Positions 45,654 to 57,900 of a stretch of 64,000 nucleotides of DNA are shown piece by piece; position 1 is the first letter of the stretch; every line of letters starts with the position of its first letter. Below the pieces are notes generated by a model. That model was not told the origin of the DNA and made no database searches. It worked only from the letters and a program-made list of their open reading frames with translations. The position numbers and the translations under genes are program-made. This DNA comes from Herpetosiphon gulosus (lineage in GTDB: Bacteria; Chloroflexota; Chloroflexia; Chloroflexales; Herpetosiphonaceae): contig NZ_BAABRU010000008.1 of NCBI RefSeq assembly GCF_039545135.1, positions 245,268-309,267 of the forward strand. The letters run 5' to 3'.

Positions 45654-47456
45654 ATGAATCATGCAACAACTTTAGCGGCCTTACATGCTGCATTGGCCGA
45701 AATTCATAATCCAATGCAGCATGTCGATGTACTTAACCGATTAGTTGCCGAACTCCGTTTAGTTGACCATGAACAGGCTTGGGCACTCAACCATCAGGCC
45801 GAAGGTTTGGCGCGGATGGCGGGCGACGATGGCAAGCCGTATACTCAAGGTTTGATCGATTGTTTCTATTGGCGTTCCAAACTGCTGTTTAGCGAACAAT
45901 CGTATCATCAGGCGTTAACCTACCTCTTTCGGGCCAGCAAACTGTGCCAATTAACCCCGCCCCGCCAGCCCAACCCGCATTGGCTTGATATTTTAGATAC
46001 TAGTTTTCAATCGGCCTCGCTTGGTTCGGAAGATAGCGATGCATTTTTAGCTAGCGGCATTCACAGCGCGGCGGTGCATAATGCCTTGGGCGTGTTGTTG
46101 ATTGTGCTGGGCAACTATACCGAAGCTTTGCAATATTTGCAGCGGGCCAAACGCGATGCGATCCAATTAAATGATCAATGGTTTGAGGCTTTGGTCTGCA
46201 ATAATTTGGGCTTTTTGCATTGCGAATTGCAAAGCCCCGAAATTGCCCTGAATGATCTTGCCCATGGTTTACGTTTGCTCGAAGCCATGACGCAATTTCC
46301 GGCACATTTGCGCATGCGAGCCGAAATTCTCGATAACAGCGGGCGGGCGGCGTGTGCCCTGAAACAATTTGAGCAGGCTGTGAGTTATGGCGAGCAAGCG
46401 CTGGCACTCTATCACGAAATCGATTGGCAGCATGGTCAAGCCGAGTGTCATAATAATTTGGGCCTAGCGTATGCTGGGCTTGATCAACAAAACCAAGCAA
46501 TTGAACATTTTATGCAAGCTTATGAATTAGCGTGTGGCTCGAATAATATTCACGAAGCAATTGAAGCTTTGATTCGCCATGGGGTTTTGCTCAATCGGAT
46601 TAAGCATTATCAAGCTGCCCGTGTGATTCTTGAGCAAGCTTTGATTTCAGTCAATCCTACAATTAATCAACAAAAAGTCTATCGGGCACATCAAGCCTTA
46701 GCTGATACCTATGAGGCTTTGGGTGATTTTAAAGCCTCGTTAAAGCATTATAAAGCCTATTATGAATTAAAAGATACGGTTTTTAATGAGCAATCAGTGC
46801 GACGCATGCAAGTTCTGCAAACGATGTATCGTTTAGACGAGGCTCGTAATCAAGCTGCACTGTATCATTTGCAAAATGATGATTTACATCAACAATTAGC
46901 CGACATTCAACAAATTAATGTGCAATTGGCTGAGTGGGCTAAAACTGATTCACTGACCGAAATTCTCAATCGGCGGGGCTTATACGAACAAATCGACCTC
47001 GCTTTGCAACATCAACAAACTGATGCGCAAGGCTGGGCTTGGATTATGTTTGATATTGATTTTTTCAAGGCGATTAATGATAGCTATGGCCATGATAGCG
47101 GCGACGAAGTGCTACGCGGGATTGCCCAACGGGCGCGGTTGGTACTGCGTCATAGCGATGTGTTTGGACGCTATGGTGGCGAGGAATTTTTGGTCTTTTT
47201 GCCGCATACCTCGATGCAAGAGGCAATTGTGATTGCCGAACGTTTGCGCATGGCGATTGCCAACACGCCGTATGTGGTTAAGCAAACCGCCGTCAACGTG
47301 ACAATTAGCCTTGGCATTGCCTGGACAGAGCAGGTTGATGACCCTGAACGCCTGACCCAATTAGCCGATCAAGCGTTGTATCGTTCGAAGGCGGCGGGGC
47401 GTAATTGTTATACCGTTGAGCGTTTGGATGCGCCAGTTAGCCAACTTTCAGCGTAA
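45654..47456 (+). CDS. TPR-repeat diguanylate cyclase (GGDEF domain)
   Basis: 600 residues from ATG 45654; a GTG at 45645 is possible, and no strong ribosome site is seen for either. Residues 1-400 are helical tetratricopeptide-type repeats (for example NALGVLLIVLGNYTEALQYL and CHNNLGLAYAGLDQQNQAIE). They are followed by a short coiled-coil-like linker and a GGDEF domain with an active GGEEF motif at 508-512. An inhibitory I-site RHSD (499-502) lies five residues before it, so product feedback is expected. It makes cyclic di-GMP from GTP; the TPR part is probably a protein-binding sensor. No membrane segment. It converges with the DUF2254 gene, overlapping by 20 bases. Confidence 0.92.
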   Translation: MNHATTLAALHAALAEIHNPMQHVDVLNRLVAELRLVDHEQAWALNHQAEGLARMAGDDGKPYTQGLIDCFYWRSKLLFSEQSYHQALTYLFRASKLCQLTPPRQPNPHWLDILDTSFQSASLGSEDSDAFLASGIHSAAVHNALGVLLIVLGNYTEALQYLQRAKRDAIQLNDQWFEALVCNNLGFLHCELQSPEIALNDLAHGLRLLEAMTQFPAHLRMRAEILDNSGRAACALKQFEQAVSYGEQALALYHEIDWQHGQAECHNNLGLAYAGLDQQNQAIEHFMQAYELACGSNNIHEAIEALIRHGVLLNRIKHYQAARVILEQALISVNPTINQQKVYRAHQALADTYEALGDFKASLKHYKAYYELKDTVFNEQSVRRMQVLQTMYRLDEARNQAALYHLQNDDLHQQLADIQQINVQLAEWAKTDSLTEILNRRGLYEQIDLALQHQQTDAQGWAWIMFDIDFFKAINDSYGHDSGDEVLRGIAQRARLVLRHSDVFGRYGGEEFLVFLPHTSMQEAIVIAERLRMAIANTPYVVKQTAVNVTISLGIAWTEQVDDPERLTQLADQALYRSKAAGRNCYTVERLDAPVSQLSA

Positions 47457-48771
47457 TGCGTTGCTCAGGCGCGATGGCTAATGTATTGGCAAGCGTCACC
47501 AAATGCTCGTTGATATAGGCACGATCAAATGGCTCAGTGATGCCTTGATCGGCTCCCCGCGTGATAATGCAGGCTTGCTCCCAGAGCATGGCCCGGCGTT
47601 CTTGGTCGGCGCAGGCTAGCGCAACTTCATTCAGCAACACCAACAAACGTGCAGTTACAGCAATTTCACCTTTGGCATATTGACGAATTTGGTTGAGCGC
47701 AGTGCCTAACATCTGACGAAATGTAATTGTATTAGCAACCACCCGTAGCTGATCAAATTCGTCGTAGCGACATGGCGATTGCTCAGGGCGACGGATGGCC
47801 TGTGCCAGCACATCGCTCAACAAATCGATCGCATTAATCGCGGTGCTAGGGTCATTGACCGCAGGTGAAATCGCTTTGAGCGCAATATCGACTAGCTGGC
47901 GAATGCCAAACAACACATCATCAAACAAGGTGCGTTCTAAGCCAAGCTCAAACACATCTTGAAATTCAGCGATACTATCGGCATCAAGTTCGCGTTGCGG
48001 AACCATGTGTAACAATGGATTGCCAGTTGGCACAAAATCACCGACCGCTCGATCCATATAAATCACCACATCGAAGCGCTGGGCTAGCTCCAACAAGGGC
48101 ACGGGATCGATCGCCTGAATATAACCACCCTTGGCATTGTAAATCGTAGTTGGGGTTTCGTTGGGGATTGGCGGTGGCGGAATTTGCTCCATCGCATGGC
48201 CTAGCGTTTCGGGGAATCGCCGATCCAACACATCGATGGTGCGTTCGGCAGCGCGGGCAATCAAGACACTAGCTTGAATCGTCTCGGCGATGTGGTGTAC
48301 AAAATAAATAAAAGCCACAATACTTAAAAGAGTTAACATAATGCTCGTGGCAAGCGAGAGAATTGGCACAAAGACAAACGATGCTTGATCGTTAATCTGG
48401 CCCAGCACCAGCAAACTATAAATAAATGTGCCAATAAATGTACCCAGCACATATTGCGAAGGCGTATCGCGCATCACATTACGAATAATTCGCGGCGAAA
48501 ATTGCTGCGACGCTAGCACCAAGGCCACCATAATGATCGAAAACGTAACGGTGGTGACGGTCAGCATCGAACTAGTAACGGAAGAGAGAATCGCCCGCGC
48601 ATCGTCAATGCCAGCCCGCAAAAAAGCCACATGATCAAAATCGAAAACCCGATCCAGTTCGACCGTGATAAAGGCCAAAATAGCCGAGCCAATTGCCATG
48701 AGCGTTGGCCGAAACCATAACGATGAATCCAGCTTATGATACTGATTTTCGAGTTCGCGAGTGATGCGCAT
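47437..48771 (-). CDS. DUF2254-family membrane protein
   Basis: 444 residues from ATG 48771, with AGAGG just upstream; a longer frame to 48897 exists but lacks a site. Four hydrophobic segments occupy roughly residues 20-160 (AIGSAILAFITVEL, TVTTVTFSIIMVALVLA, YVLGTFIGTFIYSLLVLG, LSLATSIMLTLLSIVAFIYF), followed by a long soluble domain that includes AISPAVNDPSTAINAIDLL, the recognisable part of the DUF2254 family. The function is unknown; the family is widespread in bacteria. The CRISPR array begins 217 bases beyond its start. Confidence 0.88.
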   Translation of the reverse strand: MRITRELENQYHKLDSSLWFRPTLMAIGSAILAFITVELDRVFDFDHVAFLRAGIDDARAILSSVTSSMLTVTTVTFSIIMVALVLASQQFSPRIIRNVMRDTPSQYVLGTFIGTFIYSLLVLGQINDQASFVFVPILSLATSIMLTLLSIVAFIYFVHHIAETIQASVLIARAAERTIDVLDRRFPETLGHAMEQIPPPPIPNETPTTIYNAKGGYIQAIDPVPLLELAQRFDVVIYMDRAVGDFVPTGNPLLHMVPQRELDADSIAEFQDVFELGLERTLFDDVLFGIRQLVDIALKAISPAVNDPSTAINAIDLLSDVLAQAIRRPEQSPCRYDEFDQLRVVANTITFRQMLGTALNQIRQYAKGEIAVTARLLVLLNEVALACADQERRAMLWEQACIITRGADQGITEPFDRAYINEHLVTLANTLAIAPEQRITLKVG

Positions 48772-48987
48772 ACAGCCTCTAATGTGTGGAATGAACAGCG
48801 TGGAAAAAGGGCGCTGGGCCGTGCTGATCTTGCACGAAATTGCAGGTTTTGGCAAGTTTTGGTTGTGGTAACAACTCGTGGTTTCTGGAGTAATCAAGCA
48901 ACGTTTGCATGATCTGCCGATTGAGGCTCTGCTCCATATATTTTGGGTTTTATGCTTTGGAAGGCAAATTTTCTGCTAATTGACGAT
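48772..48987. other. Flank between DUF2254 gene and CRISPR array
   Basis: About 216 bases containing the DUF2254 promoter region and the outer flank of the array. It includes a T/G-rich stretch (GGTTTTGGCAAGTTTTGG). If the array is read rightward this would be the leader; if leftward, the trailer flank. The adjacent divergent repeats fit a trailer better. No gene seen. Confidence 0.5.
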
Positions 48988-51900
48988 TTTCTAATCCCCT
49001 CTTCGTCGGGGCATTGATTGAAATCCGCAACCGCCACCCCGACGGCGACACCCTCTGGCCCGTTTAAAACCCCTCGTCCTCGGGGCATTGATTGAAATGG
49101 GTTGAACATGGGAATTCGGCACGAATACCGGCGTGTTTAAAACCCCTCGTCCTCGGGGTGTTGATTGAAATTTTTTTGTGGCAGATAATAAAATTTGGGC
49201 TGCCAATTGTTTTAATCCCCTCTTCCTCGGGGTGTTGATTGAAATCGGCACCGACCACTCAACCCGTCGAGAACTCCTCGGTTTTAATCCCCTCTTCCTC
49301 GGGGTGTTGATTGAAATAAAGGAGAGAAGTGGAAACACTTACTCTGGCTGAGTTTTAATCCCCTCTTCCTCGGGGTGTTGATTGAAATCGGCCTCACGCT
49401 GATCCGCACCGGCAAGGGCTGGTATGAGTTTTAATCCCCTCTTCCTCGGGGCGTTGATTGAAATCAGGCTGAACCTAACAGTACCAAAAAGGTGGCACGG
49501 TGAGTTTTAATCCCCTCTTCCTCGGGGCGTTGATTGAAATGTGGAAACATTGTCGGCGGTGAACCCGTCGACTTGCGTTTTAATCCCCTCTTCCTCGGGG
49601 CGTTGATTGAAATTGGGAGTTATTCCTACTCTTTCAACTGGACCGGGGCCTTGTTTTAATCCCCTCTTCCTCGGGGCGTTGATTGAAATTCAATCGATAT
49701 TTTGAGTGAAAGGAGGTTCACAACGAATGTTTTAATCCCCTCTTCCTCGGGGCGTTGATTGAAATGCCTTCCCCGCGTTGGCCGGTAAGTCGTCAAAATC
49801 TAGTTTTAATCCCCTCTTCCTCGGGGCGTTGATTGAAATACGAATGAATACACATGAACTTTCCTAATAGGTGGGTTTTAATCCCCTCTTCCTCGGGGCG
49901 TTGATTGAAATTCCACGTTATCCCGGTGAAAAGAAAGTGTTTTGGGTTTTAATCCCCTCTTCCTCGGGGCGTTGATTGAAATTACCAGGCCCGCAAGAAC
50001 GTCACCAAGTAAGTAAAGGTTTTAATCCCCTCTTCCTCGGGGCGTTGATTGAAATCGGGTGGGATATCCGCTCGATAGCAACAAATGCAAATGTTTTAAT
50101 CCCCTCTTCCTCGGGGCGTTGATTGAAATCCGGCGGCCAGCCCGAGAACTGCATTACCTGGCGTTTTAATCCCCTCTTCCTCGGGGCGTTGATTGAAATT
50201 TAGTCACTTCGCTGACAATGCACTCGCTTCTAGAGTGTTTTAATCCCCTCTTCCTCGGGGCGTTGATTGAAATGAAACGATCATGATCGGTAATCTTTTG
50301 AAGGCCATCGGTTTTAATCCCCTCTTCCTCGGGGCGTTGATTGAAATCCAAAAAAGTCCATTCGTTGAACGGAGTCGTTCATGACAGTTTTAATCCCCTC
50401 TTCCTCGGGGCGTTGATTGAAATACCGAGTTAACAATGAAGACAAATGCGACTGTGGGTTTTAATCCCCTCTTCCTCGGGGCGTTGATTGAAATACACGA
50501 CGGCAGGTGGTTGTCGTGTCAGTTCTGGATAGGGTTTTAATCCCCTCTTCCTCGGGGCGTTGATTGAAATTCGTTGGGGCTGGAACAACCGCCGCGCCTT
50601 TGTGCGCGTTTTAATCCCCTCTTCCTCGGGGCGTTGATTGAAATGCACTAAAAGTATATGATGCATTTGGGTTTGAAAACGTTTTAATCCCCTCTTCCTC
50701 GGGGCGTTGATTGAAATGATTAAAGTCGACGATGACGACCCTAGCTTGCCCCGCGCGTTTTAATCCCCTCTTCCTCGGGGCGTTGATTGAAATGGGCAGC
50801 AGATCAATCTGCAGCCCGGGCGATATTTGTGTTTTAATCCCCTCTTCCTCGGGGCGTTGATTGAAATTCAGCATGGCAGTGCCCACGCGCGCCTGCGATG
50901 TGTTTTAATCCCCTCTTCCTCGGGGCGTTGATTGAAATCCAGTACGCCGGAAAACTGTTCACAATGGACGTGTTCACGTTTTAATCCCCTCTTCCTCGGG
51001 GCGTTGATTGAAATGGATGCGCCGTAGCGGCTACTGCCGTCGCGCTCGAAGTGTTTTAATCCCCTCTTCCTCGGGGCGTTGATTGAAATATGGGGAAACG
51101 CTGAACATCAAGGCGATCTACGGATCGGTTTTAATCCCCTCTTCCTCGGGGCGTTGATTGAAATCCGACGTACGGCGAAATCTTACTTGTTGAGGTAGAG
51201 GTTTTAATCCCCTCTTCCTCGGGGCGTTGATTGAAATGAGCCGGTTGCCATTCGGGCCTATCGCGACCATTTTGGTTTTAATCCCCTCTTCCTCGGGGCG
51301 TTGATTGAAATGGTGTTGCCTGGCTGGTCTAACGATTTGGGCCATCACGTTTTAATCCCCTCTTCCTCGGGGCGTTGATTGAAATACAGCTCCAACGAGC
51401 ACGTTCTGAGCCTGGATCTCAACGTTTTAATCCCCTCTTCCTCGGGGCGTTGATTGAAATGCAACGTGCCAAACGGCGCGATCGCCCTCCGCATGGACGG
51501 CAGCGTTTTAATCCCCTCTTCCTCGGGGCGTTGATTGAAATGGCCACCCGCCTGGTCTGGCTGCGCGACGGCAACATCAGTTTTAATCCCCTCTTCCTCG
51601 GGGCGTTGATTGAAATGCGTAAGAGGGAGCGTTGACGGCTATCAAGTTCAGGTTTTAATCCCCTCTTCCTCGGGGCGTTGATTGAAATGAAGTTCTTCCC
51701 GGTGTTCGCGTGTCCAAAGACCACGAGTTTTAATCCCCTCTTCCTCGGGGCGTTGATTGAAATTAGAGCTCCCCGAAAAGCTAGAAGGTGAGGTCGCATT
51801 GTTTTAATCCCCTCTTCCTCGGGGCGTTGATTGAAATGAATTCTTTTCCCCCGTCCAATTCGATGGCAGAAATAAGTTTTAATCCCCTCTTCCTCGGGGC

Positions 51901-54900
51901 GTTGATTGAAATCCGGCGGCACATACACGTGCCCAACTGCAACTAACACGTTTTAATCCCCTCTTCCTCGGGGCGTTGATTGAAATCTATGTTTGGCAGC
52001 AGCCAGGCAGAGTTGCGGTTAAGGTTTTAATCCCCTCTTCCTCGGGGCGTTGATTGAAATTTAGTCACTTCGCTGACAATGCACTCGCTTCTAGAGTGTT
52101 TTAATCCCCTCTTCCTCGGGGCGTTGATTGAAATGAAACGATCATGATCGGTAATCTTTTGAAGGCCATCGGTTTTAATCCCCTCTTCCTCGGGGCGTTG
52201 ATTGAAATACGTACAACTGGTATGGGATGGAAGCCGACCTGTTCGTTTTAATCCCCTCTTCCTCGGGGCGTTGATTGAAATTTTACTGTGTTCGATATTG
52301 GTGGTGGCTATTACGAGTTTTAATCCCCTCTTCCTCGGGGCGTTGATTGAAATGGATGCGGTTATCGGAGCCAAGGAACTGTTCCATGTTTTAATCCCCT
52401 CTTCCTCGGGGCGTTGATTGAAATGGATAGCCCGCTGGGAAGCAGCAATGCTAACCAGTGCTGGTTTTAATCCCCTCTTCCTCGGGGCGTTGATTGAAAT
52501 CAGTACATCGGCAACCCGGACTGGCACTGGGCGTTGTGTTTTAATCCCCTCTTCCTCGGGGTGTTGATTGAAATGACCTTGTACCTCCTCCCCGACGGAG
52601 AAGAGGTGCAGGGTTTTAATCCCCTCTTCCTCGGGGTGTTGATTGAAATTCGCATCTCATGAAGCCAAGAGACGGCCAGCTCATTGTGTTTTAATCCCCT
52701 CTTCCTCGGGGTGTTGATTGAAATGATGTCGGCATTGTCCGCATTCAGGACTGTCCAACGGGTTTTAATCCCCTCTTCCTCGGGGTGTTGATTGAAATAC
52801 TTTTACGGCCTGCCAGAACCCGGAGTGCTTATCTGTTTTAATCCCCTCTTCCTCGGGGCGTTGATTGAAATGGTGCACATCGTCTCGTGCCAAGGCTCGT
52901 CCGACCGCGTTTTAATCCCCTCTTCCTCGGGGCGTTGATTGAAATGACTGCCGGCTTCAAGAGCGAGCACAAGAGCGGGGGGTTTTAATCCCCTCTTCCT
53001 CGGGGCGTTGATTGAAATAAGGAGGCGAATGCCTACTCAGCAACGAAATCCATTCGTTTTAATCCCCTCTTCCTCGGGGCGTTGATTGAAATCGGTAGGG
53101 ATTCTGCATCCCGGGCATGGTTGTTGAGGTTTTAATCCCCTCTTCCTCGGGGCGTTGATTGAAATAACAAGCACAGGCAACCACCCCCCTCGAGGGGGGC
53201 TCGATGCGTTTTAATCCCCTCTTCCTCGGGGCGTTGATTGAAATTCATGAAGGAATGAATTTAAACTTCGATGGCCAGTTGCGTTTTAATCCCCTCTTCC
53301 TCGGGGCGTTGATTGAAATACGCGATCGCGGACTGCTGCAACATCCATTTTTTGTTTTAATCCCCTCTTCCTCGGGGCGTTGATTGAAATCTCCAGCATG
53401 GCAAATAGTTGGACCACTACCAATAAAGTTTTAATCCCCTCTTCCTCGGGGCGTTGATTGAAATAAGGGACGGCGAATTCGCCAGTCCCCAGTCTGCCCT
53501 GCGTTTTAATCCCCTCTTCCTCGGGGCGTTGATTGAAATAAGGAGGCGAATGCCTACTCAGCAACGAAATCCATTCGTTTTAATCCCCTCTTCCTCGGGG
53601 CGTTGATTGAAATGCACGGCATATCACAGAGGAAGAAGAAGCTAAACATCGGTTTTAATTCCCCTCTTCCTCGGGGCGTTGATTGAAATTGAAGGCAACT
53701 TGATCTCGTCGCCGTCGCCGTTCAGGTTTTAATCCCCTCTTCCTCGGGGCGTTGATTGAAATTGAAGGCAACTTGATCTCGTCGCCGTCGCCGTTCAGGT
53801 TTTAATCCCCTCTTCCTCGGGGCGTTGATTGAAATATTGCATATATTGATTTCCCAGTCGTACCAACCTTAGATTTGTTTTAATCCCCTCTTCCTCGGGG
53901 CGTTGATTGAAATTCTTTGCCCTCGCGGCAAAGGAGATTCGGGAAGCGTTTTAATCCCCTCTTCCTCGGGGCGTTGATTGAAATTTTGCACTCTTCAGTC
54001 AGTTGGAACGACGTTGAATGTGTTTTAATCCCCTCTTCCTCGGGGCGTTGATTGAAATTGAACAGACGTTCGCGCCGCGTTTCTCAAGGAGCCAACGTTT
54101 TAATCCCCTCTTCCTCGGGGCGTTGATTGAAATTTGTTCTGCCAGCTCCCACGCCGACAGGTGTGTTGGTTTGTTTTAATCCCCTCTTCCTCGGGGCGTT
54201 GATTGAAATTTACTAGAGGAGTATGTCCATAGTTGAGCAGTGGTGTATGTTTTAATCCCCTCTTCCTCGGGGCGTTGATTGAAATCGGGCGTATACGATA
54301 TCACCTGGATTGTTCGTGGGGGGGCGGGTTTTAATCCCCTCTTCCTCGGGGCGTTGATTGAAATCTGGCCATTACGACTGAACTTGTGGTGGTCTCAGAT
54401 GGTTTTAATCCCCTCTTCCTCGGGGTGTTGATTGAAATTCTGTTGGGAGAACCTTTACCAGCTTTCGCAACAGATCAGTTTTAATCCCCTCTTCCTCGGG
54501 GTGTTGATTGAAATTGACGAATATCGTAAAGGAGGTGTCGTTTCAATTCGTGTTTTAATCCCCTCTTCCTCGGGGTGTTGATTGAAATTCGTACATCATG
54601 GAACGCATCGTACGTCCTCCGTATGGGTTTTAATCCCCTCTTCCTCGGGGTGTTGATTGAAATTCTGAAATGGGGGTAGATCAGGTTCGGCTGTACGGGT
54701 TTTAATCCCCTCTTCCTCGGGGTGTTGATTGAAATGATCAGTTGAATGGGTTTCGATGTAAAGGTAGCTAGTTTTAATCCCCTCTTCCTCGGGGTGTTGA
54801 TTGAAATCCTGAGTGTCACAATCATTGGTTGATTAACAAAAGTTTTAATCCCCTCTTCCTCGGGGTGTTGATTGAAATAAACAACATCAAGTAGATTTCT

Positions 54901-57900
54901 CCTCCCATAATCACGTTTTAATCCCCTCTTCCTCGGGGTGTTGATTGAAATCCAACCAATGGCTGAAGGGATGCGTGATGTGTTCATCTGTTTTAATCCC
55001 CTCTTCCTCGGGGTGTTGATTGAAATACCCGGCGACGGGTGAGAACACGGTCTTGACCAACCCGGGTTTTAATCCCCTCTTCCTCGGGGTGTTGATTGAA
55101 ATAGGTCGGCAAGGACCTGGGCGGCTATCAGCTCACGGGTTTTAATCCCCTCTTCCTCGGGGTGTTGATTGAAATTCAGATAGCTATGGCCTTCTATGGA
55201 CGCATGATCATGTTTTAATCCCCTCTTCCTCGGGGTGTTGATTGAAATCTGCTGGCATCTACAGCTCATTCCTACAAGCCGCACGTTTTAATCCCCTCTT
55301 CCTCGGGGTGTTGATTGAAATACCTAGAATAACTTTATCCTCCCATAATCACCGGTTATGGTTTTAATCCCCTCTTCCTCGGGGTGTTGATTGAAATAAA
55401 GGGATAACCGCCCTAAAGGTGAACCCTTGGCTCGTTTTAATCCCCTCTTCCTCGGGGTGTTGATTGAAATAGGATTGCCACTGTACGTTATCGCAGTAAT
55501 TGGGCTAGCGTTTTAATCCCCTCTTCCTCGGGGTGTTGATTGAAATATTAAGGTTGTATTTTTTAATGCAATGGAAGCGGCATAGTTTTAATCCCCTCTT
55601 CCTCGGGGTGTTGATTGAAATTGTAAGCCGATCTGCTTGACGATCAACGGCAACTACGTTTTAATCCCCTCTTCCTCGGGGTGTTGATTGAAATAAGGAA
55701 CCATTTGGTCCAAATAATAAGATCACTTATCGTTTTAATCCCCTCTTCCTCGGGGTGTTGATTGAAATACACATGGGTGTATAATCCCACAAACGGGACA
55801 AAGTTTTAATCCCCTCTTCCTCGGGGTGTTGATTGAAATAGCGATAGTGAGGGCCTTGTCAGAAGGCCGTGTCTGACGTTTTAATCCCCTCTTCCTCGGG
55901 GTGTTGATTGAAATCAATGATTCGCATGTTCAAAACCCGCCCATTGCTCGAGTTTTAATCCCCTCTTCCTCGGGGTGTTGATTGAAATACACTGGCGTGA
56001 TGAGAATTACGCCGCCAAATAAGTTTTAATCCCCTCTTCCTCGGGGTGTTGATTGAAATGCCAAACGGCGACCGCAGCCAGGAGCGAGTGATTCAGGTTT
56101 TAATCCCCTCTTCCTCGGGGTGTTGATTGAAATAGGGTAGATGGAGAACCCTTGGCTTGCACTATGTGTGTTTTAATCCCCTCTTCCTCGGGGTGTTGAT
56201 TGAAATTTTGAAGGACGCGAGTTTGCTCCGGAGGTCTGCGTTTTAATCCCCTCTTCCTCGGGGTGTTGATTGAAATGGTCGCCATCGGCGAACAAAACCA
56301 GTCAACCGGACGAGTTTTAATCCCCTCTTCCTCGGGGTGTTGATTGAAATACTGTTGGACATTGGAAGAAGTGTTCGCGCGGAGCGGTGTTTTAATCCCC
56401 TCTTCCTCGGGGTGTTGATTGAAATAGCCTCGCCGGCTGGTTGCCGGCGAGGTAGAAACATGGCGTTTTAATCCCCTCTTCCTCGGGGTGTTGATTGAAA
56501 TGAACGGCGCAGGTTTGAGTTTCACTGGGAGCTTAACAAGTTTTAATCCCCTCTTCCTCGGGGTGTTGATTGAAATTACCTGGCTCACGTCGAGTACCAC
56601 CTCGGCGGTCTGTGTTTTAATCCCCTCTTCCTCGGGGTGTTGATTGAAATGACGGCGCTCGCCGCCTGGATCACGAAGTGATAAGTTTTAATCCCCTCTT
56701 CCTCGGGGCGTTGATTGAAATACCCCGGTAGTCGAGGCCACCCCCGTGGTGACCACGATGTTTTAATCCCCTCTTCCTCGGGGCGTTGATTGAAATGTTT
56801 GAGGTTTTCTTGCAGATCCCGGCTGGTTCGTACGTTTTAATCCCCTCTTCCTCGGGGCGTTGATTGAAATTAGGGCGGGAATGCCCCAAACCGAACACAC
56901 CCACGCGTTTTAATCCCCTCTTCCTCGGGGCGTTGATTGAAATGGTAATATTGCGTTTTTATCAACAGTAGCGCAAGGAGTTTTAATCCCCTCTTCCTCG
57001 GGGCGTTGATTGAAATCGGCAGCACGCCCGGCTACAAAGGCTGCACCGACAGTTTTAATCCCCTCTTCCTCGGGGCGTTGATTGAAATGCTAAAAATATA
57101 ATTCTCTACCGTTTTTTCAATGAGGTTTTAATCCCCTCTTCCTCGGGGCGTTGATTGAAATCCTTCCCCAGAAAAAGATAGCAAGACCAATTCCAAGGGT
57201 TTTAATCCCCTCTTCCTCGGGGCGTTGATTGAAATTATTCCCGCCGCCGACCCGGCCACCAGGCTGGTTTGGGTTTTAATCCCCTCTTCCTCGGGGCGTT
57301 GATTGAAATAATCCATGCGTGAGGCAGACACACTGGTGTTCAACGTTTTAATCCCCTCTTCCTCGGGGCGTTGATTGAAATGGAACCTACCGCGTGTAAA
57401 AGGTGGCGAGCCGGAATGGTTTTAATCCCCTCTTCCTCGGGGCGTTGATTGAAATACAATGAGTGTTTGATCAAACAAGGGATGTCTGACATGTTTTAAT
57501 CCCCTCTTCCTCGGGGCGTTGATTGAAATCTCGTGGAGACGAACAAGGCCAGCAAGGACGCGAACGGGTTTTAATCCCCTCTTCCTCGGGGCGTTGATTG
57601 AAATTGGTTATCACCTGTACCGGACAAGGTATTAGTGAGGACAGAATGTGTTTTAATCCCCTCTTCCTCGGGGCGTTGATTGAAATCTAACTTTAATTGG
57701 TTAGGGAAAGCTACTATGGACGTTTTAATCCCCTCTTCCTCGGGGCGTTGATTGAAATGACGGGCTAGATAAGAATTGGCCTACAATCTCATCTGGTTTT
57801 AATCCCCTCTTCCTCGGGGCGTTGATTGAAATCTAACTTTAATTGGTTAGGGAAAGCTACTATGGACGTTTTAATCCCCTCTTCCTCGGGGCGTTGATTG

